The notes under the pieces: generated by a model
Told to the model about the DNA's origin: nothing
The model's database searches: none
The model's input: the letters and a program-made list of their open reading frames with translations, nothing else
Assembly (NCBI GenBank): GCA_017535315.1
Contig: JAFXUD010000009.1
Coordinates: 62,001 to 126,000, forward strand
Direction of reading: 5' to 3'
Length of the DNA: 64,000 bases
Source: Victivallales bacterium
GTDB lineage: Bacteria; Verrucomicrobiota; Lentisphaeria; Oligosphaerales; Oligosphaeraceae
Program-made: the position numbers and the translations under genes
In this document: piece by piece, positions 23,933-32,339 of the stretch
How the letters are laid out: the number at the start of each line of letters is the position of its first letter
How positions within the stretch are numbered: position 1 is the first letter of the stretch

Positions 23933-24748
23933 TTAATGGAAGAAGACGGATTTGCGCATGACGCGCTTCAAATCATCGAAGTCGTAGTTGCTGGACCACC
24001 AGGTTGGATGCTGGAGAAAGAACATCACATCGCCTTCGCGGCATTTTTTCAGTTCTGCGACGAAATCGTCGCCGCCGTAGCAGTTCGTCCCTTCACTGAC
24101 ATGGCGGAAGCGGTTGCCCAGTTCCTTGCGTAGATGGTTCATGAAGAAGTAGAACTCGCCGTATTTGGGCAGTCCGCATTCATCCAGAAGGTGCTGGTCG
24201 TATTCGCCATTGGTGCGGAAAAGGGCTGCTGAATCGATGCCTGACTTATAGACGCCGTGCCCGAATGCGACGCTGATTTTTGGGAAGAAGGTGCGGAGGT
24301 AAGCGATGTTTTTGCGGAAACTCTCAAGACCTGCCTTCTGGTCGCCCTGGGTGATGACGAGGTCCTCGTGCTGGTATTCGATGTCATGGTCCCCTAGTTC
24401 GGCAATCTTCAGGAGGTCTTGCCGCCATTCTTCGTCGATGGCGCAGATCACGCGGATGTTGAAACTGCTGCGGAAGCCGAAGGAGTGTTCCATCTCTGCC
24501 ATGCGTCGTGCAAGGAGATTGTCGTTGGGGCGCTCAACGTCGTGCATCCAGACGACACGTACCTTGTCAGGCACCAGCAACTCTCCCTTCATATAGAGGT
24601 CAAGCCCCTCTGCCTCTGTGACGGTGGAGTAGCGCGGATTGCTCATCTCCGCGCAGATTTTTGCATATTCAAACGAATTAAGGTCCTGCTTCACGTGGGC
24701 ATAATGCTCAAAAGCAAGATCCATGGGGATGTACTTTGGACTGCTCAT
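23933..24748 (-). CDS. NodB/polysaccharide-deacetylase-like protein
   Basis: 271 residues, cytoplasmic. The motif WMHDVERPNDNLLARRM followed by RSSFNIRV resembles the HDVD...aTFFV opening of carbohydrate esterase family 4-type deacetylases, and GDHDIEYQHEDLV corresponds to the GHEIGxHxx motif; VAFGHGVYKSGID is the later barrel strand region. The first catalytic Asp of classical NodB (TFDD) is replaced by MHDVE, so metal-dependent amide hydrolysis is plausible but not proven. It is the first gene of the leftward cluster, 26 bp before the M28/AAC(3) fusion gene, which makes joint action on an N-acylated sugar or amine likely. No good Shine-Dalgarno precedes the start. Confidence 0.7.
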   Translation of the reverse strand: MSSPKYIPMDLAFEHYAHVKQDLNSFEYAKICAEMSNPRYSTVTEAEGLDLYMKGELLVPDKVRVVWMHDVERPNDNLLARRMAEMEHSFGFRSSFNIRVICAIDEEWRQDLLKIAELGDHDIEYQHEDLVITQGDQKAGLESFRKNIAYLRTFFPKISVAFGHGVYKSGIDSAALFRTNGEYDQHLLDECGLPKYGEFYFFMNHLRKELGNRFRHVSEGTNCYGGDDFVAELKKCREGDVMFFLQHPTWWSSNYDFDDLKRVMRKSVFFH

Positions 24749-25070
24749 GCTGAAAAACTTATTTTAATCAGTTTCTTTGCGATCGCTTCCCAGAAGTTCC
24801 CCCAGAACCTTAACGTAATATCACAACGAAAATAATCAAAGCAAAAAGATGAAAATCATGGATGAAACGGTGTCAATTAACAATGTCAATATGCATTCAG
24901 AGATAAAACGAACTTGAACAGTTGACTTATTTGGAATGAAATGTAAATTTTGACACAGTAGGCGATGCTTGCTCCATCGTCAGTTTTTTGCATTTTCCCT
25001 ATGTGACCTAGACAATCTAGATAATCTAGAAAAACACTCATGGGGAACAAAGCTTTTGGCTATCATAAAG
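24749..25070. other. AT-rich intergenic region between divergent operons
   Basis: This 322-bp gap separates the leftward deacetylase/M28 cluster from the rightward GNAT-kinase set, so promoters for both should be here. A TTGACT at about 24921-24926 with a TAAATT 16 bp later is a weak candidate for the rightward promoter. A short CTAGACAAT-type tandem repeat lies at 25007-25029. No hairpin or RNA gene was seen. Confidence 0.4.
25007..25029. repeat. Short 9-bp tandem repeat (CTAGACAAT unit)
   Basis: CCTAGACAATCTAGATAATC followed by TAG is about 2.5 copies of the unit that forms the larger array at 18171-18235. It lies upstream of the GNAT gene. Confidence 0.7.
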
Positions 25071-25634
25071 ATGTATATACTTGAGACAGAGAGATTGAAA
25101 CTCAGGCCATGGAGGCGTCGGGATGCCTGTGATTTCTACGAGTATGCAAGGCAGCCTGATGTCGGGCCTGCTGCAGGCTGGATGCCACATCGTAGCATTG
25201 ACGAGACGATTCGCGTCATTGAGGAATGCTTTCTTTATAATCAGTTTGCCTGGGCTATGGAACTTCAGGCCAGTGGACGTGTGATCGGGAGCATCAACCT
25301 GAGAAATGATGAGAAACGCAGCAACAAGTTGAGCTATACGTTGGGCTTCTCCATGTCCCATGATTTCTGGGGGAGGGGGCTTATGCCAGAGGCGGGACGA
25401 ACCGTCATACGCCATGCATTTGACACCATGCACACTCAGCTTATCTCTTGTTTCCATTATCCCCATAATCTACGTTCCAAGAGGGTCATAGAGAAGCTGG
25501 GGTTCAAATACGAGGGAACGCTTCGAAACTCTGCACAGCTGGCGGACGGAAGCATTTACGACGAGCTGTGCTACTCCATGACGTTTCAGGAATACAAGCA
25601 TTTGTATAGGAACCACGATGGTCACACTGATTAA
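25071..25634 (+). CDS. GNAT family N-acetyltransferase (RimJ/RimL-like)
   Basis: ATG at 25071 gives a 187-residue protein starting MYILETERLKLRPWRRRDAC, the standard beginning of RimJ/RimL-type GNAT enzymes; the in-frame extension upstream to 24969 lies in the repeat and is not protein-like. The acetyl-CoA-binding region is seen as LGFSMSHDFWGRGLMPEAGR (about 90-110) and NLRSKRVIEKLGFKYEG (about 137-153). These enzymes acetylate protein N-termini or small amines such as spermidine; the target is unknown. It overlaps the following histidine-kinase gene by 17 bp, so they are translationally coupled. Confidence 0.88.
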   Translation: MYILETERLKLRPWRRRDACDFYEYARQPDVGPAAGWMPHRSIDETIRVIEECFLYNQFAWAMELQASGRVIGSINLRNDEKRSNKLSYTLGFSMSHDFWGRGLMPEAGRTVIRHAFDTMHTQLISCFHYPHNLRSKRVIEKLGFKYEGTLRNSAQLADGSIYDELCYSMTFQEYKHLYRNHDGHTD

Positions 25635-27570
25635 CAGCGTTCTTTCGACATTGGTTGAATTGGCGACCTTGCTAAGTATTCTTTTGATGCTGCATTGGAT
25701 GCGTCGAACAGTAAGTATTGTTCCGACATACATGCTGCTTTGCATGTTCTTCATTTTTGGAATATGCCTTTCTATTCCGACAATCGGACAGCTGTTTGGA
25801 GGAAGTGTCGGTTTTGGTAGCCTGGATTATGGATTGATATTGATTCCCTCGATGGTCATGTACTTTGTCCTGTATGAATCGCATGGTTCGATTGAGGCAC
25901 AAAAAGTCATTCTGACCATCTTCATGGGAAGCGTCGGTCTGTTTTTCATGGCCGAACTTCTGATTGGCCAATACAGTCCTGTGAAGTTTCAGGAAATGCC
26001 TTCCTTGGTTGTGTCGCTTCTGAAGAGAAATCTGGTGCTCCAGCCATTTGTTTACATGATGGTGTCTCATCTTATCCTGTTGTTTTTGCTTCCTGTCTTC
26101 TATCAGTTTTTGCGGAAGATTCGCGTCCCCATAGGAGTTGACATTTTTGTGCAGATCATCCTTTTCACTGCTTGTAACCAAGGATTCTGCGCGGTTTTCG
26201 CCAATGCGAGGGGGCGTCATCCGAACTGGAAAATCATGCTAGGGTGGATTGTGATCGTTGTCGTCCTGTGTACGATAGCACATATCTATCTCTATGTTAA
26301 GGAGAACGACTATTTTGAGAAGCGAAAGACCTTCGGGATGTTTTCCACGATGCTGGTTCATTTCCAATCTGTGAGCAATATGCGTCAGTCCGTCGATGAA
26401 TGGGCGGAACGCTACCAGGTTGTATTTGACAATGCCCCCAATATGATTATTCTGCTTGACGAGCGCGGGACGATCGTCAACGCAAACAACAGCGCCTGCA
26501 CCATGCTGCCTGCTAAGTATCTACTTCCAGATTTCGACCTGACAAAGGTAATTATGGACGAAAAGGGCACTCCTTTGAATTGGCATGAGACCCTGAATAG
26601 ACTTACTGGAAAAAGCGGACTGGCGAAGAAACATATCAGCTTTACGCAAATGCTGATCAAACTTTCCGACGATTCCATGCGCAACATTGATTTCAATGTC
26701 TCTCTGGTCAAGGTCAATGAGCAGGATATGGGGTTGATGATCATCAATGATACGACTGAACGCCGCCGTGAGGAGAAGGAGAAGCGCAAGTTGCAGGAAC
26801 GGATGGAGCACGCCCAGCGTCTGGAGTCTGTCGGCGTGCTGGCGGGGGGCGTTGCCCACGACTTTAACAATTTGCTTCACAGCATGCAGGCAAGCATGGA
26901 GCTTCTTGAGGCTCATCCGAATCCCAGTGACCAGGCGGACCTTATCGGCAATATCCACAACGCAATTGCGCGTGCGTCGGATCTGGTGATGAAGCTTCTG
27001 GGTTTTGCGCGAAAGGGAAAATATGAGGAGACGCTTCTGAATATAACCGATGTTGCAAAGAACGCCGCTGACTTGTTTACGGTTGGCCTGAAGGATGTGA
27101 CCTTTCGTTATGTGGCAGAGCCTGCGCCGCTTATGGTGCGTGGGGACGAGACGCAGTTGCAGCAGGTGCTTTTGAATCTTCTGATCAATGCAAAGGATGC
27201 GCTCAAGCCTGGCGAAAAGGCAGAGCGTAAGATTTCCATGGTGCTTGCACGCGCAGAGGATGATATGAGGGCCTGGAAGGAGCGTCCGTCGAATGTCACA
27301 GGGGCTGCCAATGCATACGCCGTCATCAAGGTCAAGGACAATGGCATCGGTATGACGGAGGAGGTGAAAAATCGGATGTTCGAGCCATTTTTCTCCACGA
27401 AGGGCATGAACGGGACGGGGCTGGGCCTTTCGATGGCATATGGCTGTATCACCCACCATCATGGCTGGCTCGAGGTCTTCACCGCCCCTGATGAAGGATG
27501 CGAAATATTCATCTTTTTGCCCTTGCAAAGCGGCGAAAGCGAAAAGATGAAGACCAGATTGAAACGGTGA
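25618..27570 (+). CDS. 7-TM sensor histidine kinase with PAS domain
   Basis: 650 residues. Seven hydrophobic segments span about residues 1-235 (for example ATLLSILLMLHWM, MLGWIVIVVVLCTIAHIYLY). A PAS-like sensor domain follows (YQVVFDNAPNMIILLDERG, about 265-375), then a HisKA dimerisation domain with the phosphoacceptor H414 in AGGVAHDFNNLLHSMQ, and a HATPase_c domain (LLNLLINAKDAL N box; KVKDNGIGM; FFSTKGMNGTGLGLSMAYG G boxes). The H box AHDFNNLL is typical of the HPK4 class of non-hybrid kinases. No response regulator or receiver domain is in the window, so the partner is unlinked. Overlap with the GNAT gene suggests one transcript. Confidence 0.93.
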   Translation: MVTLINSVLSTLVELATLLSILLMLHWMRRTVSIVPTYMLLCMFFIFGICLSIPTIGQLFGGSVGFGSLDYGLILIPSMVMYFVLYESHGSIEAQKVILTIFMGSVGLFFMAELLIGQYSPVKFQEMPSLVVSLLKRNLVLQPFVYMMVSHLILLFLLPVFYQFLRKIRVPIGVDIFVQIILFTACNQGFCAVFANARGRHPNWKIMLGWIVIVVVLCTIAHIYLYVKENDYFEKRKTFGMFSTMLVHFQSVSNMRQSVDEWAERYQVVFDNAPNMIILLDERGTIVNANNSACTMLPAKYLLPDFDLTKVIMDEKGTPLNWHETLNRLTGKSGLAKKHISFTQMLIKLSDDSMRNIDFNVSLVKVNEQDMGLMIINDTTERRREEKEKRKLQERMEHAQRLESVGVLAGGVAHDFNNLLHSMQASMELLEAHPNPSDQADLIGNIHNAIARASDLVMKLLGFARKGKYEETLLNITDVAKNAADLFTVGLKDVTFRYVAEPAPLMVRGDETQLQQVLLNLLINAKDALKPGEKAERKISMVLARAEDDMRAWKERPSNVTGAANAYAVIKVKDNGIGMTEEVKNRMFEPFFSTKGMNGTGLGLSMAYGCITHHHGWLEVFTAPDEGCEIFIFLPLQSGESEKMKTRLKR

Positions 27571-27597
27571 AATTACTTCTAAGGATGACTTGCAAGT

Positions 27598-28614
27598 ATG
27601 GAAAGAAAACGAATCAAAATTGGTCAGTTAGGCATTGGGCACAACCATGCATCGGCGAAGATGCAGTCGTTACGGAAACTACCAGAGCTTTTCGAGGTCG
27701 TCGGCGTGGCAGAGGACGATGATGCCTGGCGAAATGAGCGTGGGTCCCTGAAGTGCTACGAAGGCATCCCGTTTATGACCGAGGAGGAGTTGCTGGCTGT
27801 GCCTGGTCTGGAGGCCGTCGCTGTGGAAAAGGATGGCTTGTCAATCGTGCCAACAGCCTTGGAGGCGGCCAGTCGTGGATTTCATATCCAGATGGACAAG
27901 CCTGCTGGCGAATCCCTCCCCGCCTTCAAGGAACTGCTGGATGTCTGCGAAAAGAAGAAACTTGTTTTCCAGCAGGCTTATATCTACCGTTACAATCCTG
28001 GTTTGAGATTCATCATCAATGCTGTGAAAAAGGGCTGGCTTGGGGATGTATTCGAGATTCATGCCGTGATGAGCCGCTATGACGGCGACAACGCCCGCTA
28101 CCGCAAATGGCTTTCCCAGTTCAAGGGTGGCGCCATGTACATTTTCGCGGGCTATTTGATTGATTTGATTGTCTATATGCTGGGCTATCCAAAGAAGGTC
28201 ACGCCATTCCTGAAGCAGACACGCATGGATGGCCTGATTGACAACGGATTGGCCGTCTTGGAGTATGAGAAGGCGACAGCGACGGTGCGCGTCTCTGTGG
28301 AGGAGGTGGACGGCATGAAGCATCGCCGTTTTATCGTCTGTGGCACCAAGGGTTCGGCAGAGTTATGCCCCATTGAACCTCCAGGGCCAGAATACTATAC
28401 GCGCAATCTTCTGGTAAGGTTGAGCCTTAAGAACGGGAATGATTGTTATCCCGCTGGGACGCACATGGTTGCCACGGGCATCCTCGGGGACCGCTATGGC
28501 CGACAATTGGAGGAATTCTACGACCTGGTGCGGAATGGCACTTCCAATCCATTCTCCTATCTGCATGAATACGAAATGCATAGGGCATTGATGGAAGCCT
28601 GCGGAATAGTCTGA
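27598..28614 (+). CDS. Gfo/Idh/MocA family oxidoreductase
   Basis: 338 residues, start ATG 27598 with AAGGA about 12 bp upstream. The N-terminal Rossmann start KIGQLGIGHNHASAKM is an NAD(P)-binding glycine motif (GxGxxH variant), followed by IQMDKPAGE, the variant of the family EKP motif that carries the catalytic lysine (about K100), and YRYNPGLRF. The family oxidises or reduces sugars and sugar-derived alcohols with NAD(P)(H); substrate unknown. It lies 27 bp after the histidine kinase in the same direction. Confidence 0.9.
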   Translation: MERKRIKIGQLGIGHNHASAKMQSLRKLPELFEVVGVAEDDDAWRNERGSLKCYEGIPFMTEEELLAVPGLEAVAVEKDGLSIVPTALEAASRGFHIQMDKPAGESLPAFKELLDVCEKKKLVFQQAYIYRYNPGLRFIINAVKKGWLGDVFEIHAVMSRYDGDNARYRKWLSQFKGGAMYIFAGYLIDLIVYMLGYPKKVTPFLKQTRMDGLIDNGLAVLEYEKATATVRVSVEEVDGMKHRRFIVCGTKGSAELCPIEPPGPEYYTRNLLVRLSLKNGNDCYPAGTHMVATGILGDRYGRQLEEFYDLVRNGTSNPFSYLHEYEMHRALMEACGIV

Positions 28615-28656
28615 GTTTTTGATATTATCTGCCAATATACAACAAGGGATTTTACC

Positions 28657-30480
28657 ATGAATAAAACCATCAAGTTTTTATCGACCGTCCTGCTTCTAAC
28701 CGCTTCTTTGCTCATGGCGGCTGGCAAGCCCGTTTACATCCGTGCCTACAATGGAACGTCTATTGAGGCGGCACCAAAGATAGGGACAACAGGGGGAATC
28801 GCTCTGGAAGCACCAGCAGACAAAACGGTTGTGCCACTGCTTTCCGATGGGCAGAAAGCTTATATCCGTATGCCGCGCGGCGAGAGAGTCGTCTTTTTTG
28901 CGGATAGCGAGAAGCGCAAGGGGATGCGTGATCTCGGCTATTATCCGCTGACCGTCACCCTCCAGTGGAAAGGGGAGGGCGGGGATTTCCAGGTGCTCGT
29001 TTCCGAGGAGCCATCCCTGTCGAGTGCAGTGGCCTTCTCCACGGCGGAAAACAAGTTGGAACTCGGTAATTTCAAGGTGGCGACCACCTACTACTGGCAG
29101 GTTTTCTGCCCCAAGGACGGCAAGAGTTCTGCAGTCTTCTCTTTCACCACAGAGGCCGATACGCCAAGGCTTATGCGTATTGACGGCGTGCCGAATGTCC
29201 GCGACATGGGCGGTTACATCGGACGCAATGGACGACGCGTAAAACAGGGGATGGTTTACCGCTCGGCAGGCCTGAATTACAACTCAAGCATCAAATACGA
29301 GAGCATTGATTTATCCTTGCCTGAAAACGCGGGCAAGAAAGCCGACAAGGATGCGACGGACGCGATGGTTGCCTATCTGAAGAGCTTGAGCAGAAAGTTC
29401 AAGGGACATGCAATGCCCTGCACGGTCGGCCCTGAATGGACGGTTTTCATGCCTGGTACGCAGTGCATGAATGAGGATGTCTATCGCGAATTCCTCAACT
29501 TGACGGCAGTTCCCACCAGCTTCCGTGGTGCGTCCGCGCAGCAGTTCAAGGCGGATGCCAAGGGCGTTGTCAATCTGCCGATTCCTTCACACGACCCGAA
29601 AAAATACCCTGCGTTTTTGATACAGGAGTTCGAGGCTCCCGAAGAGGGCGTCATGCAACTTGGCTGCGGTGCGGACTGGTTCTGGGCCATCTCCATCAAC
29701 GGCAAGCCTCTATTCAATGTGCTCAACGAAGGCAACACCGTCTCAACCATGGAAAAGGACGACTACCACATTGCGATGCCCGTAAACAAGGGGAAGAACG
29801 TGCTTGCGGTGGTGCTGCTCAATGGCACGAAGTCCTGGCGCTGGGCGTGTGGTGACTGCAACAAGAGGGAGGCCGTTGTACCTCTGCTGCAAAGCACATA
29901 CCGTTCGGAGCGCGAACGCGCGAAGAAGAGCACCTCGAAGGAGGTGGGACGCGTGGCAGGCGCCAATCGTCTAAATAACGAGATGAAGGCCTACACAACG
30001 CAGCTTCTTGGCATCAAGAGCGACATCGACCTCCGCAGCGACAAGGAGTGCTACGGCATGGAAGGCTCGCCGATGGGCGAGGCCGCGACCTGGTTCCACT
30101 ACTCTTCCTCCGCATATGGCGGCATGGCTGGCGACGGCGGCAAGGCCGCATTCTGCAAGGTCTTCCGCGTCTTTCTTGACAAGGCAAACTACCCGATTGA
30201 CTTCCACTGCATCGCAGGCCAGGACAGGACAGGAGCCGTCGCCTTCATCACGAATGGCCTACTTGGTGTGCCCGAGGAGAAGCTCTACCTCGACTGGGAG
30301 GTCACGGGCTTCTGGAACCCGAATGCCGAGTTCAACCATGTTAAGCGCTTCGACAAACTTGTCGATGTCTTCGCGAATCTGCCAGGCAAGACCATCAACG
30401 ACAAAATTGAAAAATATGTCCTTGATCTAGGCTTCACCATGGAGGAAATCAACACCTTCCGTGAAATCATGCTCGAATAA
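28657..30480 (+). CDS. Secreted tyrosine-phosphatase-like protein with an inserted sugar-binding-like domain
   Basis: 607 residues with signal peptide MNKTIKFLSTVLLLTASLLMA. The start of the catalytic fold is at N180 in GVPNVRDMGGYIG and the active-site P-loop is DFHCIAGQDRTGAVAF with nucleophile C518, both as in the Y_phosphatase3/LipA-like family. In that family these motifs are normally about 100-150 residues apart; here they are about 340 apart. The intervening 200 residues contain FLIQEFEAPEEGVMQLGCGADWFWAI and GKNVLAVVLLNGTKSWRW, a galactose-binding-like beta-sandwich. An Ig/fibronectin-like segment (residues 90-165) precedes the catalytic part. Substrate may be a phosphoglycan, phosphoinositide or phosphopeptide outside the cytoplasm. 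Confidence 0.8.
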   Translation: MNKTIKFLSTVLLLTASLLMAAGKPVYIRAYNGTSIEAAPKIGTTGGIALEAPADKTVVPLLSDGQKAYIRMPRGERVVFFADSEKRKGMRDLGYYPLTVTLQWKGEGGDFQVLVSEEPSLSSAVAFSTAENKLELGNFKVATTYYWQVFCPKDGKSSAVFSFTTEADTPRLMRIDGVPNVRDMGGYIGRNGRRVKQGMVYRSAGLNYNSSIKYESIDLSLPENAGKKADKDATDAMVAYLKSLSRKFKGHAMPCTVGPEWTVFMPGTQCMNEDVYREFLNLTAVPTSFRGASAQQFKADAKGVVNLPIPSHDPKKYPAFLIQEFEAPEEGVMQLGCGADWFWAISINGKPLFNVLNEGNTVSTMEKDDYHIAMPVNKGKNVLAVVLLNGTKSWRWACGDCNKREAVVPLLQSTYRSERERAKKSTSKEVGRVAGANRLNNEMKAYTTQLLGIKSDIDLRSDKECYGMEGSPMGEAATWFHYSSSAYGGMAGDGGKAAFCKVFRVFLDKANYPIDFHCIAGQDRTGAVAFITNGLLGVPEEKLYLDWEVTGFWNPNAEFNHVKRFDKLVDVFANLPGKTINDKIEKYVLDLGFTMEEINTFREIMLE

Positions 30481-30507
30481 CGAGGAAGAAGTGAATCAGC
30501 GAGCGTT

Positions 30508-31437
30508 TCACGTAATCTCCTCCTTTTTGCACACATCATGCAGTCGGCGTCTGCCACGGATATCGAGGATTTCAGTCAGGCTGCCAATGGTTACAAGCAC
30601 CGTGCCCAGGACGATGGTGGGTGTCAGGGGCACCTTTTCAATCAGGTTGTCGGGAAGGACGGCACCCCAAATGATAGAGAAGACGATTTCCAGCGAATAG
30701 ACGACTGTTGCGTTTGTCGCCGTGACATGTTTCAAAGCAAAGAAATTTAGCGCATGGGCTATTGCGACAATGAAATAAGAATAGATGGCCCAGGCGGCCA
30801 CAAGGGTACGAGATACTGGTAGCGCAAAGAAAAGGCGTGGTTCGACTATGAACCATGCCACCAAGGAGAAAAATCCTGCAAAGCCTTCCAGTAAAATAGC
30901 GATGCTCATGGGGTCGTACTTTTTTGCCAGGTCGGTCAGCAGGATGATAAAGATTGCGCGAATAAGGCAACCGCCACCCATAAGCAGCAAGCCTGGGAGT
31001 TGTGTTCCATGAAGCGTGGGAGTCAATGCAAGCATTATTCCCGACAGAACCAGCAGGACGGACACCCATGTCTCCTTGCTGACACATCGCCTGACACTCA
31101 AAAGAACCACGGGAAGTACAACAACCGTCATGCAGACGGTGAAGGCCCCCGATGCCACATCAAAGGACTTTAAACCATAGAGAAACATGGTATTGAATGC
31201 GGCACTCAAGATGGAGTAGAAAAGGCATCGCAGAATAAATGGACGCCCATGCTGGCGGCATTCTGTTATTGTACGGCGGTGAAAGGCACCGAACAACAGC
31301 AGCGAGCCAGCCAGAGAGGTCACGCAAGAAGTGGCGAATGGAGGCACCTCCGATGGAATGCAGGTATATAGAATGACCTCCAGCGACCAGTAAAGGGTTA
31401 CGCAGATTAGGCAGATATTAGCCTGAAGACGATTCAT
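30508..31437 (-). CDS. DMT superfamily (EamA) transporter
   Basis: 309 residues with ten predicted membrane segments arranged as two EamA repeats (first around NTMFLYGLKSFDVASGAFTV, second around HALNFFALKHVTATNATVVY). EamA permeases export or import small metabolites such as amino acids, nucleobases or drugs; substrate not predictable. It ends 28 bp from the convergent phosphatase gene and is preceded by endonuclease IV in the same direction with a 59-bp gap. Confidence 0.88.
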   Translation of the reverse strand: MNRLQANICLICVTLYWSLEVILYTCIPSEVPPFATSCVTSLAGSLLLFGAFHRRTITECRQHGRPFILRCLFYSILSAAFNTMFLYGLKSFDVASGAFTVCMTVVVLPVVLLSVRRCVSKETWVSVLLVLSGIMLALTPTLHGTQLPGLLLMGGGCLIRAIFIILLTDLAKKYDPMSIAILLEGFAGFFSLVAWFIVEPRLFFALPVSRTLVAAWAIYSYFIVAIAHALNFFALKHVTATNATVVYSLEIVFSIIWGAVLPDNLIEKVPLTPTIVLGTVLVTIGSLTEILDIRGRRRLHDVCKKEEIT

Positions 31438-31496
31438 CTGATGACAACAACCGACTATGATAACTTTCTATAAAAATGTGCTTGGCTTTATCCGAA

Positions 31497-32339
31497 TTAT
31501 TGTATAAACGATTTGAGCCAGGCTATTTCCTCTGCCCATTTCTCCTCGTTTGGCGTTTCGAGGATAAGCGGGATGTTGTCGAAGCGCTTGTCCTGAACAA
31601 TGCGTGCAAAGGGAGGCTTTCCGATGTTGCCTGCGCCCAGTTCGGCATGCCTGTCCAACTTCTGCCCAAGGACGCCTTTGGCATCATTCAGATGCATTCC
31701 GCGCAGGTATTGAAAGCCGATGATGTGGTCAAACTCCTCGAATGTCCGTTGGTATTCTTCTTCTGTGACGATGCCATATCCAGCGGCGAAGCCATGACAG
31801 GTATCGAAGCATACCCCCACGCGTTCTGGCATATCGACCGCTTCCAGCATATCGGCAAGCTGCTGGAAGGTATAGCCAAGATTGCTTCCTTGACCAGCTG
31901 TGTTCTCAAATACGGCGATGACGTCGGGAACGGTTTGAAGGGCTTCACGCACGCTTGCCGCTATCAACTTGATGTCATCTGCTTCCGATATCTGCTTTAA
32001 GTGACTGCCAGGATGAAAGTTAAGAAGCTTTAAGCCAAGGACTTGGCATCGTTCCAGTTCATCAATGAAGGCCTTTAATGACTGGGCGCGTTTTTCTGCG
32101 TCTGGTTGTCCGAGATTGATGAGATAGCTGTCATGCGGCAGTATCATATCGGCAGTGTAGCCTGCTTCTGCGCAGGTTGTCTTGAAAAGCTGTGCCTCTT
32201 CTTCTGAAATGGTTTTGGCAAACCATTGCCGCTGGCTTTTGGTGAAGAGGGCAAATCCTGTTGCCCCAAGGTTTTTGGCCTGTAAAGGCGCATTCTGCAA
32301 TCCGCCTGCGATGCTGCAATGTGCTCCTATGTATTTCAT
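31497..32339 (-). CDS. nfo: Endonuclease IV (AP endonuclease)
   Basis: 280 residues from ATG 32339 (MKYIGAHCSIAGGL, the usual family start; AAAGGA lies about 7 bp upstream). The AP endonuclease family 2 signatures are present: LNFHPGSHL, VFENTAGQGSNLG, GVCFDTCHGFAAGYG and the late MHLNDAKGVLGQKLDRH, which together contain the zinc-binding His, Glu and Asp residues of the three-metal site. It cuts DNA 5' of abasic sites during base excision repair. Its upstream region holds the 27-bp-arm palindrome. Confidence 0.96.
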   Translation of the reverse strand: MKYIGAHCSIAGGLQNAPLQAKNLGATGFALFTKSQRQWFAKTISEEEAQLFKTTCAEAGYTADMILPHDSYLINLGQPDAEKRAQSLKAFIDELERCQVLGLKLLNFHPGSHLKQISEADDIKLIAASVREALQTVPDVIAVFENTAGQGSNLGYTFQQLADMLEAVDMPERVGVCFDTCHGFAAGYGIVTEEEYQRTFEEFDHIIGFQYLRGMHLNDAKGVLGQKLDRHAELGAGNIGKPPFARIVQDKRFDNIPLILETPNEEKWAEEIAWLKSFIQ

